Program-made: the position numbers and the translations under genes
Notes under the pieces: generated by a model
Database searches by the model: none
Seen by the model: the letters and a program-made list of their open reading frames with translations, nothing else
What the model was told of the DNA's origin: nothing
From: Pinguiococcus pyrenoidosus
Taxonomy: Eukaryota; Sar; Pinguiophyceae; Pinguiochrysidales; Pinguiochrysidaceae
Assembly: GCA_019677205.1 (NCBI GenBank)
Contig: JAAMXY010001895.1
Location: 7,628-22,666 of the forward strand
Direction of reading: 5' to 3'
Length of the DNA stretch: 15,039 bases
In this document: piece by piece, positions 6,230-15,039 of the stretch
How positions within the stretch are numbered: the first letter of the stretch is position 1
Layout of the letters: each line of letters begins with the position of its first letter

Positions 6230-8077
6230 ATGATTTGGCGCCTCCTGTTCCTCCTGCTGTGCTCCACTTGTTCTCCTAAGGCCAAGGCGCTGTCGCGAGT
6301 GCTGGCGGATGTCGCGCGAGTGGTGTCCAACAACGCACAGAGCTGTTCTCGCGCGGTGAAGTGCGATTCAAAGAGTTCGCAGCCCTCTCCACGACTCTCA
6401 AGGTCTTTGTTGGCGTCTGAAGGCGCACATGACGTGCTGAGAAGGGCGCTCTCTCATAGAGGCCACTTGGTGCTGAGTCTGGATGAAGATGACGCGTCGA
6501 TGCTGACGCAGAGCAGAGCGACGCTGGAGAATCGCCTCTTTGGCGCCGCAGGAGAGGCCGAGCGCCTGCTGGGCGTCGCCAGGCCACTGAGTGCGCAGCG
6601 GGATCGGGAATTCGTGGGCGTTTTTGAGGGAGAAGAGTCCACCTTTGTCGAAGTCCGCTTCGATCGCGACGGAAAAGCGCTGCCGGATGGCGTCGACGGC
6701 GTCGAGATGGACGAACTTCGCCTCATTCTGGGGAATTTGGCCAGACAGGTCATCGATGTCGCCCTCCAAGATGCTGAGATGATGGGGCTCGTCGACGATA
6801 TGACCTGCCTGCGCTTCGCGCCGCACGAGGAGGACCTGGTGTCCAGCACCGTGCAGCGCCTGTCCTTCTACGACGCCAGCGCCAAGGACAATCGGGAGCT
6901 CGGCACGCACACGGACACCAGCTTCGTCACGGTCATTCCCTTCACCGAGACCCCGGGTATCGAGGTGTATGACCCGTCCCTCGACGCTTGGATGCGCCCG
7001 GAAGCGCAGCCGGGAAGTCGCGCAGACCGAGACGTCTTGGTGCTGCCCGGAGAGCTGCTGGACCTCGCGAGTTGTGGGCGCTACTGCGCCGCCCCTCACC
7101 GCATCGTCGTGGCGAAGGGCATGAAGCGAATGTCGACGCCCCTGCTGGTCCGGGCGCGACGGAGCGCGCTCTTCCGCAGCGAGGTTCCCATGGCCAGCGT
7201 CTGGGCTTCCTTGCAGAAGAGCTCCCCGGAGGAGGCCAAATCGTCCTTGTCAGCAGATCTAGGGAAGCAAAAGCAGCAGCAGCTGCAGCAAGCGCAGTTG
7301 TCCAACGTGGCTGGCGGGACCTTTCCAACTCCGCCGCAGTTCGTCATCCCTGTGCGCAGGGGTTCACGGGAGCTCGTCCGGTTCTACAAGCAGTTCTGCA
7401 CGGACGCTCAGATCTTGTCGGCGTCGCCGCCTGTCGTGTACATGAAAGGCTTCGCCAGCGACGCCGAGTGCGCTGCCATCCTAAGAGAAGCAGCTAGGCG
7501 CTTTCAAGGCTGGTCGGAGTCGTCGGTGATCTCAGACGATGGCAACGCGAGGCACGTGGTGGAGCGCGAAACCCGCACTTCGTCGACGATGTGGATAAAG
7601 AGCTCCGAGGACGCTGCCTGCCAGCGCGTCCTCGACAAGCTGGCGAAGAAGGCTGCAGAGGCGGCTGAACTACCCGTGGGGAACAGCGAGAATTGGCAGC
7701 TCGCTCGCTACCAGGTGGGGCAGCAGTTCCGCCTGCACACGGACACGGTGGAAGACTTCAACGACTTGCTGCCGGGCGGGCGCATCACGACCCTCATCCT
7801 GTATCTGAACGAGGATTTTGTCGGGGGGCATACGGACTTCCCGAAGCTGGGCCTCTCGGTCGAGCCGGAGCGCGGTGCCGCCTTGCTCTTCACAAACGCA
7901 GTGCTGCCCGTGCAAGAGCCCTTCGGCATGATCACCGAGTCGCGCGCTGCGCACTGCGGAAACGAAGTGCTGGAGGGGGAGAAGTTCATCGTATCCAGAT
8001 GGTTTCACCCAGTGAGTTATCCACATGGACTCCAAACCTCGAACGAGAGCCCCGTCGAGCAGGAAGCTGCCGCGTAA
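6230..8077 (+). CDS. Secretory double 2-oxoglutarate/Fe(II) dioxygenase (DIOX-like plus prolyl-4-hydroxylase-like)
   Basis: A 615-residue intronless frame starting at an ATG with A at -3. Residues 1-20 form a signal peptide (MIWRLLFLLLC, Ala at 18 and 20), pointing to the ER/secretory route. Domain 1 (about 65-310) resembles the isopenicillin-N-synthase/DIOX type: HxD at His227/Asp229, distal His290 in PHRIVV, and the Arg300-x-Ser302 pair that binds the 2-oxoglutarate carboxylate in that family. A Gln-rich linker (KQKQQQLQQAQ) follows at about 345-355. Domain 2 (about 400-595) is of prolyl-4-hydroxylase alpha type: VVYMKGF at its start, HxD at His503/Asp505, TTLILYLNEDF, GGHTDFP, distal His575 and Lys585. 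All metal and co-substrate ligands of both domains are present, so both may be active. Substrates are unknown. Domain 2 probably hydroxylates prolyl (or lysyl) residues of secreted proteins. Confidence 0.88.
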   Translation: MIWRLLFLLLCSTCSPKAKALSRVLADVARVVSNNAQSCSRAVKCDSKSSQPSPRLSRSLLASEGAHDVLRRALSHRGHLVLSLDEDDASMLTQSRATLENRLFGAAGEAERLLGVARPLSAQRDREFVGVFEGEESTFVEVRFDRDGKALPDGVDGVEMDELRLILGNLARQVIDVALQDAEMMGLVDDMTCLRFAPHEEDLVSSTVQRLSFYDASAKDNRELGTHTDTSFVTVIPFTETPGIEVYDPSLDAWMRPEAQPGSRADRDVLVLPGELLDLASCGRYCAAPHRIVVAKGMKRMSTPLLVRARRSALFRSEVPMASVWASLQKSSPEEAKSSLSADLGKQKQQQLQQAQLSNVAGGTFPTPPQFVIPVRRGSRELVRFYKQFCTDAQILSASPPVVYMKGFASDAECAAILREAARRFQGWSESSVISDDGNARHVVERETRTSSTMWIKSSEDAACQRVLDKLAKKAAEAAELPVGNSENWQLARYQVGQQFRLHTDTVEDFNDLLPGGRITTLILYLNEDFVGGHTDFPKLGLSVEPERGAALLFTNAVLPVQEPFGMITESRAAHCGNEVLEGEKFIVSRWFHPVSYPHGLQTSNESPVEQEAAA

Positions 8078-8556
8078 GACGTTGCACTCCCCGCCTTTCC
8101 CGCCTCTTCCATGTCCAACAGCATGACGACAGCGCAGCGGCGCGCTCGCAAGTTGCTCTCCGCGGCCCCGAGCCTCTTGTGTCCCTCCCGGATGGCATCG
8201 CGCTGAAGGATAGCGCACAGCACAGACTGCCTTAGCCTTTGGAACCAAGGTCAGCCAAGCGGGGCTTTTGGAGAAGCCGGTTTGTCCGCAATGACTGTAG
8301 CTCGTGGGTCGCGATTTTTTGGAAGCATCTGACCAAGAGCTCGAGAGGCAACGGCGGTCTCCAAAAGAGGAAAAAAAAAACCAAAAATATCTCCTTCTGC
8401 TCTGATTGCATCAACGGATTCGTATCATCTGGGACCCTACAAGTCTGGCAACGACTTACACTCTCTCTCGGGACGGATCTGCAGATTCAATCACACAGAA
8501 TCGCCGTCCCACCTTCGTACACTGCTTTGAGCAAACGTCACTCTTCGCCGGGCTGG
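8078..8556. other. Convergent 3' intergenic region
   Basis: This segment lies between the stop codons of the plus-strand dioxygenase gene and the minus-strand receptor gene. It should contain both 3' UTRs. It has an A10 tract at 8371-8380 followed by further A-runs, but no AATAAA. Short frames here have no recognisable product. Confidence 0.6.
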
Positions 8557-11500
8557 CTAGGTCTTCGCAAGCATGGCGCCTTCTTTCAGTTGAGATAGCT
8601 TCTGTACAATCGATCGCTGGACCATGACTACAAGCGCGAGGAAGAGCAGGATGGACACCAGGAGCAGCAGACAGTTCACCAAAAGCTCCAGGAAGTCCTC
8701 CGAGATCGGCAGACCAAGGTCTGCAAGGACGAAGAAAGCAAAGGCGAGGGGCAGCCCCTCCTCAAGGAAAAGATCCTGCACGGGCTCCGGCAGCAAAACG
8801 ACCATCGCCAGCGTACCCAGAAGAATTCTGGTAGCGCACTTCATTGGTGCCGTGCGGCTCCTCAGCTTGCGGCCAATGTCGTGCGCAGGCTCGTCAATGA
8901 TGCTCTTCTCTCGCTCGGGGGCCGGTGGTTGCTCCCAGTCCGAGGTCTGGGATATCCCGTCGTACAAATCGGCGTCCACTGGATCTCGCGGGTCCATCAC
9001 CCCAGGCATAGCAGGGCCGGGCCGCTTCTCCTCCTCGTCGACTTGCCCGTCGCGACCACTCCTTCCAGCACCCGTGTGCCCCTCATCACCGTCAAGATCA
9101 AGAGGGGGCACAACGGCGGAAGGGTATGCCCCGCCGTCGAGCGTCGTCTTACCCTCCTCTCTGCGCCCTGTGCTGGGGGCACCCTTGCGCGCTTGGGCCA
9201 CGGGAACACCTCCGGAAGCCGCCGTGCCTTTGGCCTCCCCTTCGCCATCACCAACATCATCAACACCATCAACAACATCACCATGATGATCATCAACATC
9301 ATGATCATGATCCTTTTCCGACCGAGCAGAAGTCTTGCGGCCTTCGGCGGAGGACGATTTCTCGCCTCGGGCCCGTCGTAAGACTTTGAGAGAGGTCACT
9401 TCGTCCTCCACCGGGCTGCTATTCATCTTCTCCAGGGTCGGTGACTCGCTGCAGTCGCTGTCGAAGGACAGCATTCGTTTGGCCTGAGGTCGGAAGTCCG
9501 TGCCCCGCTCCAGAGGAGCAGGCAGCTGCGGCGACCCCAGACGCTGCGAAGCCGCCTGCTGCGAGGGTACTCGCATCGAAGATAGCTTTGGCGACGTCAG
9601 TCGCAGCGAGTCCATTTGCGGAGAGCCCAGGTGCTGACTGCTCTGCGCGTTGTCCAGCGTGCCGAACGGGCTTGTGGGGGACTCCTTGTCAAGGGTGATG
9701 CTCAGGCTCCTCATGTCCAGCTTGTGCTCGTCCTCCGCCTTCAGGATCTGCACCAGCTCGCCAACCGATATGGTGCTGGCCAGGCTCTCCCTGCGCTCCC
9801 GATCTCGCATGCTGATGCGCCGTGGAGAGAAGCTCGCGAAGGACGCGTCGCTCCAGCTCTTCGTCTCCCCCATCTCGGGGTCGCCATCGGCAGGTTCGTC
9901 GACCTCGAAGCTCATCGTGTTCGCCGCCTTGATCTTGGCGAAGCGCTCGTCCAGAATCAGGCTCAGCCCGGGCACGAGGTCCGTCCGGAGGCGCGCAAAC
10001 TGCGCCGCGGCGCTCCAGTGCGGCATGCGGATCATGGCCCGCTCGATGCTCACGTCTTGGCGCACCAGTTGCGGCAGAACGACGCTCGTGATCAAGATCC
10101 GCAGGGGCAGGAGCAGGATGAACGAGGAGATCTCCGCAAGCAGGAAACTCACCAGCCAGGCTTCGGCAACCTCTTCGGTGGCCGTCGCGCCGAAGCCGAG
10201 CAGGTAGGCGCAGCCGGCCAAAATGATCAGGAAGAGCACCGCAAGCGCTGCCATGCGCAGCTTCGGGTCGGTGGGCTCCTCCTCTCCGATGAGGTGCGTG
10301 TAGCGCTTGAAGACCCGCTTCTTCAGGTACGGCAAGGAGTCGCGGATGGCGATCTTCATGACCCGCATCTTCCGGACGCGGATCAGCTCCACGTAGTCCT
10401 CGTCGTCGATCTCGCCGGCCTTCACGTAGGTCACCAACGCCTTGTGCTCGGGCTCCAGCTGCGTCTCAATTTCCGCAGCTTCAAAGGCTGCCGCGTGCAC
10501 TCGGCGCCTCAGGAAGTACAGCGTAATGCCGCGTAGCCAGGAGAGGCTCAAAAACAGCTGAGTGGTGACCGCGAGCACCTCCGGGTGCCTCGTGAGGTAT
10601 GCCATCTCGATGTCTGAGATATCCTTCGCTTGCTTGCGCTGACGCTGCCGGAGCCGCCGCCGGTTGCTGAGGTGATGGGTCTTGATGGGATCGAGCACTG
10701 CGTACGGCGACTGCGACAGGAATCGGTCCACCACATACTGCACAAACGTTTCAAAGGGCACGATGAAGACCAGCGCGAAGGCAGCGATGATGATCACCGT
10801 CTGCGCACGGAGCCCGGGTTGCGTCGGCGAGCAATTCCCGTCCTCGAAGAAGCAGCGATCATCGTTCTCATTCACGGTGCTCTCTGTGGGGAAGCACGGC
10901 GAGCAGGGGGGTGAGAAAAGACAAGCTCTCATCCCTGCTGGTGCATCTCGGCGGCTTCCCCACGCTTTTAACTTCCAACTTCCCCCGAGGTTTTCAACAC
11001 TTCGACGCATCGATGCCTTCAAGGCCTTCAAGACTCTTGCCCAAGTGTGTGATGACGTACCGTGGGATTCGCACTCTTCCTTCATGCCGGGGCCATCAAA
11101 CTGATCACAGAAGTCTTCATCATTTGGATACAGCGCCTGGTAGATGGTCGCACTGATCACCATCGCGCCCACCAGCGACGCGAAGAGCCGCATGACGCGG
11201 ATGAAGCGGGTGGGCTTGTCTCCCGGAGCCAGGGACAGCGCGTCGTAGTAGTCGTGGTGCCGCTTGATCGCCGCCTTGACGCGCTCGCAAAGCGGAGGTT
11301 CCTCGTACTGCTCCAAGACTGCAGGTCAGAGAAGAGGGGGATGAGGCTCGAAGAAGCCAAGCTCCAGCGATGGACGTTGCGTTGCCGAGTCTTCTCACCT
11401 TCTGGACGGGCAAGCAGCAAGCCGAACCACAGCTCCTCGTAGAACGCGTCATTGTTCGACTGCAGCCTCTGATCAAGACCCGTCGCCTTCTCGGAGACCA

Positions 11501-14500
11501 CCGAGCGCGCAGAGGATCTCGCCCACGCCCCTTGCCCTGCACCTGGCGGGCTGAAATCTCGGTTCTCCACAAGATCACTGCGGAGGGGAGGCGCGGTCTG
11601 GGGCGCCCCTCCTGGCTCAAAACTGGACTGCGAGTGCAGCAGAGGCAGGGGCAGTGCGTTGTCCTCCTGGGATCTGCGCGACAGCCACTTCGGTGAAAGC
11701 ATACTTTTCCCTTCCTCTTGCGAGGCTGGACTCGCCTCCTCCTCGACCGACTGCATGCTGAAGGAGGACGGGGACAGGACTGTTCTCGGGCTTGTGAGGG
11801 AATCTGTGGCGCACTCCCCCCGCTCCCTCATCGAATCGAGACTCGGACCTGAGAGCAGCATCTCCGGTTCCGCCTTGCCCCCCGCTGGTGCGTTCTCCAA
11901 TGGCACGGGCAGCTGCCCCAAGAGCTCGGATCGTGCACGCAGCACGCCTTCCAGTTCGGACCGCTCCTCGTCGGTGAGGTACAAGGTCTCCGTGAACGCG
12001 TGGAATTCGAGGGCGGTCAGGCTCTCCAAGAGGGAGATCTCCTTCATCGAGGCGATGCCGCCTTGGAGGAGCTTCTCCTGCAGGCCAGGGCTCAGGTGGT
12101 GCCGCTCCATCCAGCTGGTCGCCGCGTCGCGATCATCTTGGCGCTCCCACTCCCGATCCTCTGCCGCGTCGGCCTTGTCAAGCCTGTCGGCCGCGACGGC
12201 AAACACGCTGACCACGGACACGATGCTGACCACGACCGCCCACACCAGGGGGCTGGAGGAGCTGGGGTCCGAGAAGACGTTCCCACGCGCGTTGACCGCG
12301 GCAGAGGTCATTAGCGACGCGAAGTCCAGAGAGACTGTGCTGTCGGAGTCGTTGCCGCGCCGTTGGAGCCGTCGCCGACCGGCATTCAAGTCGCATTCGC
12401 AGATGATGTGGTCCGGATTTCCACCGATCACAAGCGTGCTGGTGCACGCGTCCGCCAAGCTCACGAACGAGTCCGTCGCGGCATCGTACACGGCACATTC
12501 CACGTCCACGGTGCAGTCCGACAGCATGTCGGAGCCGCATTGCTCACGTATGATATCGGTGGCGTTCCGGAAGAGATTCTGCTTGATCGTCAGAGATCCC
12601 CCGTCAACGAGTAGCGGGTTGGACGGCTCGGCCCCTCCGCGCACGGAGAGGCGATGCACGCCGGTCACCAAGGCACGGATGTCCGGAATGGCCTCGGTCT
12701 CCACGTAGGATGCCCTGTCCAAGCCAATGACACCGACCGACAACGAGGTCTCATCCTCGTCCATGAGAAGGTCCGTCAGCGACACGAGAAGCTCGTTGCT
12801 GAGGGTGAGAGTAGCGACGAGGTCCGGGCTGGGATCCGGAGCAGTCGAATTCTCCGTCGGCGCGACCTCGACGATGAGCACCTGGTCCTGGTCCGTCACC
12901 CTCTCTCGCAGCACCGACGAGAGAATGCGCTCGCTCTGGATCCGCTCGCTCTGCTCTCCGACCACGAGCTCGAGGGCTCGCACCCCCTGCACGCTCTCGA
13001 CGATGTCTGCAACGCCCTGCGAGGTGTCTCCTGCCGCGTCCTCCCGGAGGAGCAGGGCGCTGCTCAGCGCCCCCACGACGTTCTCGGCGGATTGAACATC
13101 GATCAGGGCGTCTCCGCCACTGCTTCCTTCCGCTGCACTGGCCACGATGGCATCTGCCGCGCGCAGCAACGAGTCGGAGAGATTCCCTCGGAAGCTGGGT
13201 TCTTCGTCCACCTCGGATCGGGTGTCAACCTGCCCGATGAAAGCCAACGAGCTCGCCTGCGCCCTCGTGATATCAGCACTCGCTCCTTGGCTCGCAACAA
13301 GGTCGGCGAAGGCGCCTGCTGTGTCGGCCAGGATGTCCTGCGCATCGAGGATGGTCTGCGTGTCGTTGCCGGTGGCAAGCGCCGACTCCGCGAGGGACGT
13401 CAGGTGGTTGACCGCCCGGATATCCTCGTCGACGCTCGCAATCCGGATGGGATTGCTCAGAGATACCAGAAGGTCATCGGCGCTAAAGCAAGCGGAGCGC
13501 GCCGCTCTTCGGTTAGCACTTCACCTCGAAAACAGCTTCTTGGATACGAGGTGCCTTACGTGCTGATGAGCTCATCTGCCGGAGCCGTCTCCACGGTGAC
13601 CACCTTGGAGACTTGCGCCTCGGCACCAAAAGCGTCTCGCACGGTCAGAATGACAGTAACGCTGAAGTCCTGAGCCTAGGCGAGGCCAGCGATCCGGGAC
13701 TACGTGAGCACCACGTTTCAAGCTTCCGCCACACGTTGGAACCTACCTCCGATCCGGCCGGAAGATTCACATCCTTAAGGGTTGTTAATCCTGAGTCCGT
13801 CGGATTCAACTCCAGCACATCACCTCCCGCCGCGTCCGGTTGGACGGAGAAGAAGAATGACAGCGGCAGGTCTCGCGAAGCGTCCGTCCAGCCCGTCGCC
13901 GTTAGGTTGAAGGTCGTGAGCACGTTTCCCGCCATGGGGGCCACGATCAACGCGCCATCCCTTGGCGGACCGTTCACGAGAAACTGGAAGAGGGCCTCGG
14001 TGGGCTGCGACTTGATCTCCAGAGGGTCCACAAACTCCGCGGTGAGGGACATCGTGTAGAAAGCGTCCCCGAAGAAGGACCCACCCTGCAACACGAGATT
14101 CGCAGGCTGCGGACCCAATGCCTCGAAGTCCTCCAAGGCGAACAAGTGGCTAATCGGCGTGAGGCTCGCGCTTGCTACGTCTAGGTCGTCCACCAGCTCG
14201 CCGCTCACGAGCTGCCATGTCGCCCGAACGGCCGATTCCGTCCCCGCGTTGGAGACTTCCGCCTCAATGGACAGCTTGTCGCCCGGATTCACCCGCTGCC
14301 TCGGGTTGCTGAGTATCCGCACGAAAGGGAAAACCACCTGCTCGGACGGCTCGGGGCTCGGGCGGCTGCTTGGCGTCGAAGTCGGAGCTCCCGTTGGCGG
14401 CTGGCTCGGGGCGAGGGAAGGCCTCTCCGACGCCGTCACAGAGGGACGGGACGACGGTTCCAAGGAAGGCAACTGCGACGGACGGCTCGACGGAGCCGCC

Positions 14501-15039
14501 GAAGCAAAGACCGACGGCGGGCTCGAAGGCGCCCACGTGGGCCCGAACGATCTCTCCAGCGTCGGGAGGCCAGAAGGCTCGACGGAAGGCTCCGTCGACG
14601 GGGTCGACGAGGGCGTCGAAGTGGGCCAGCTCGTCGGATCCGCCGTTGGCATCCACGACGGCCCCCAAGACGGCGCCGCGGACGGCTCGCCAGTTGGCGG
14701 ACCTGTTGGGCTACTGCTGGGATGCAGAGTCGGGCTCACCGACGGCGATCGAGACGGGCCCGACGACGCCAGCACCGTTGGCTGCGCCGACCGAAACAGC
14801 GTCGGCGTTCGGCTCCCCAGGACTGACGGAGCCCCCGAAGGCCCCGCCGTGGGAGCCAAGGACGGCATCGCTGAAGGCAGGTTCGAAGGGCGCAGACTCG
14901 GAGCTGCTGACGGAGCACTCGACGGCGACTCGGAAGGCTCGGAGGACGGCGTCCCGCTCGGCGAGGTTGTCGGGGCTGGTGACGGTACCGAGGACGGCCT
15001 TCCGGAGGCAACCACGGAGGGTGCCCGCGAGGATCGAAC
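8557..15039 (-). CDS. Polycystin-1-like REJ/GPS multi-pass membrane protein (5' partial)
   Basis: The model is complement(join(8557..10883,11061..11318,11399..13482,13560..13669,13747..>15039)), giving 2023 residues, open at the window edge. Numbering starts at the edge. Residues 1-231 are a (PSxx)n/(PTxx)n ectodomain. About 240-475 is an REJ domain with NGPPRDGALIV, LTTFNLTATGWTD and VRDAFGAEAQVS. A helical GAIN-like region follows. A Cys-rich GPS-like segment ends CECDLN (829-834). TM1 is about 880-899. A SAM-like domain (about 925-990) and a disordered linker come next. TM helices lie at about 1208-1225, 1276-1297, 1458-1479 and 1490-1516. A long charged cytoplasmic loop (about 1523-1930) precedes terminal helices at about 1935-2003. 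The order recalls polycystin-1/REJ proteins, but no PLAT domain is seen between the first two helices. It probably acts at the plasma membrane in adhesion or sensing. The ligand, and any channel partner, are unknown. Confidence 0.85.
9243..9312 (-). repeat. CAT/GAT-rich triplet repeat encoding an Asp/His/Val-rich run
   Basis: Degenerate CATCAA/CATGAT triplets on the plus strand encode, on the minus strand, a run of Asp, His, Val and Gly (KDHDHDVDDHH, then DVVDGVDDVGDG). The run lies in the long cytoplasmic loop of the receptor. It could bind divalent cations, but composition alone does not show this. Confidence 0.8.
10884..11060 (-). other. Predicted 177-bp intron of the receptor gene, frame-preserving
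   Basis: Donor CACG|GTACGT (11060-11059) and acceptor CCCACAG|AG (10885-10884) on the minus strand, phase 1. The joined codons read ECESH-E-STVNENDD. The length is 59 codons with no stop, so the frame stays open if the intron is retained. The intron's own translation (Trp/Lys/Arg/Ser-rich) interrupts the loop between the TM helices at 1208-1225 and 1276-1297 and looks unlike the flanking acidic, Cys-containing sequence. That favours an intron. Confidence 0.75.
11319..11398 (-). other. Predicted 80-bp intron of the receptor gene
   Basis: Donor CCAGAAG|GTGAGA (11398-11397) and acceptor GACCTGCAG|TC (11320-11319), phase 1, preceded by a pyrimidine-rich tract. Removal joins LLLARPE to VLEQYEEPP and links two otherwise separate long frames. 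Confidence 0.88.
13483..13559 (-). other. Predicted 77-bp intron of the receptor gene
   Basis: Donor AGCAC|GTAAGG (13559-13558) and acceptor TTGCTTTAG|C (13484-13483), phase 2. Removal joins the end of the REJ region (APADELIS) to TADDLLVSLS. The upstream exon of only 110 bp would otherwise end at the TAA overlapping the donor. Confidence 0.88.
13670..13746 (-). other. Predicted 77-bp intron of the receptor gene, within the REJ domain
   Basis: Donor TCGGAG|GTAGGT (13746-13745) and acceptor GGCTCAG|GAC (13671-13670), phase 0. Removal joins PAGSE to DFSVTVILTVRDAFGA, restoring the expected last strands of the REJ domain, which otherwise lie in a different frame. Confidence 0.88.
14346..15039 (-). 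repeat. Coding (PSxx)n/(PTxx)n tetrapeptide repeat, period 12 bp
   Basis: About 231 codons at the window edge encode a nearly unbroken four-residue rhythm with Pro followed by Ser or Thr, the other two positions varying. Examples are SEPSESPSSAPS and LAPTAGPSGAPS. The region is continuous into the window edge, so its full length is unknown. Such stalks are expected to be extended, O-glycosylated and extracellular, and are common in stramenopile surface proteins. Confidence 0.93.

Noticed and set aside
8371-8380. A10 tract as a retroposed poly(A) tail
   Set aside because: No target-site duplication and no cDNA-like sequence lies directly upstream; a homopolymer in a 3' intergenic region is ordinary.
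9616-10536. 306-codon plus-strand frame
   Set aside because: It lies antisense to the membrane-helix exon of the receptor gene and is a GC-rich shadow with no domain.
12654-13673. 339-codon plus-strand frame
   Set aside because: It is antisense to three receptor exons, crosses two well-supported introns and shows no recognisable domain.
1-15039. CRISPR arrays, tRNA or rRNA genes, prokaryotic operons, a trans-spliced-leader relic
   Set aside because: I saw no regularly spaced direct repeats of CRISPR type, no tRNA cloverleaf, no rRNA-like block, and no dinoflagellate spliced-leader-like sequence upstream of the genes.

Overview
The window looks like nuclear DNA of a eukaryotic microbe, probably a GC-rich alga or related protist. 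The main reasons are four internally consistent GT-AG introns in one gene and one more in a small gene, an animal/protist-type REJ-GPS membrane receptor, cyclic-nucleotide-binding-like folds, signal peptides and a Ty3/gypsy-type retroelement relic. The (PSxx)n/(PTxx)n extracellular repeats are common in stramenopiles (diatoms, brown algae, pelagophytes), so I favour a heterokont or other SAR-lineage organism. I cannot name a species. The purely canonical splice sites and short introns (71-80 bp, one of 177 bp) argue weakly against a typical dinoflagellate.

Layout from left to right. (1) 403-3156 (+): an intronless large protein with two degenerate cyclic-nucleotide-binding-like domains and a long low-complexity C-terminal half containing an Ala-Glu repeat. 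(2) 3157-3766: a repeat-rich convergent spacer with a 26-bp tandem duplication and a drifting 5-bp satellite. (3) 3767-4218 (-): a small two-exon gene for a 126-aa protein with a clear signal peptide; it appears only when a 71-bp intron is removed. (4) 4219-5231: no gene recognised. (5) 5232-6034 (+): a decayed Ty3/gypsy-type pol fragment that keeps the start of reverse transcriptase and most of RNase H, with the RT catalytic core missing at a junction filled with 13-14-bp tandem repeats. (6) 6230-8077 (+): a secretory-pathway protein with two different 2-oxoglutarate/Fe(II) dioxygenase domains in tandem, the second of prolyl-4-hydroxylase type; both metal triads are intact. (7) 8557-15039 (-, 5' end outside the window): a five-exon gene for a polycystin-1-like membrane protein with a Pro/Ser/Thr-rich ectodomain, REJ domain, degenerate GPS, a first membrane helix, a SAM-like domain where PLAT would be expected, then further membrane helices and a long cytoplasmic loop.

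The dioxygenase gene and the receptor gene converge, with 479 bp between their stop codons. The only functional link I can propose is speculative: an ER prolyl hydroxylase next to a gene for a proline-rich surface protein that could be a substrate. The most unusual items are the double-dioxygenase fusion, the REJ-GPS-SAM-like receptor architecture and the small spliced secreted protein.
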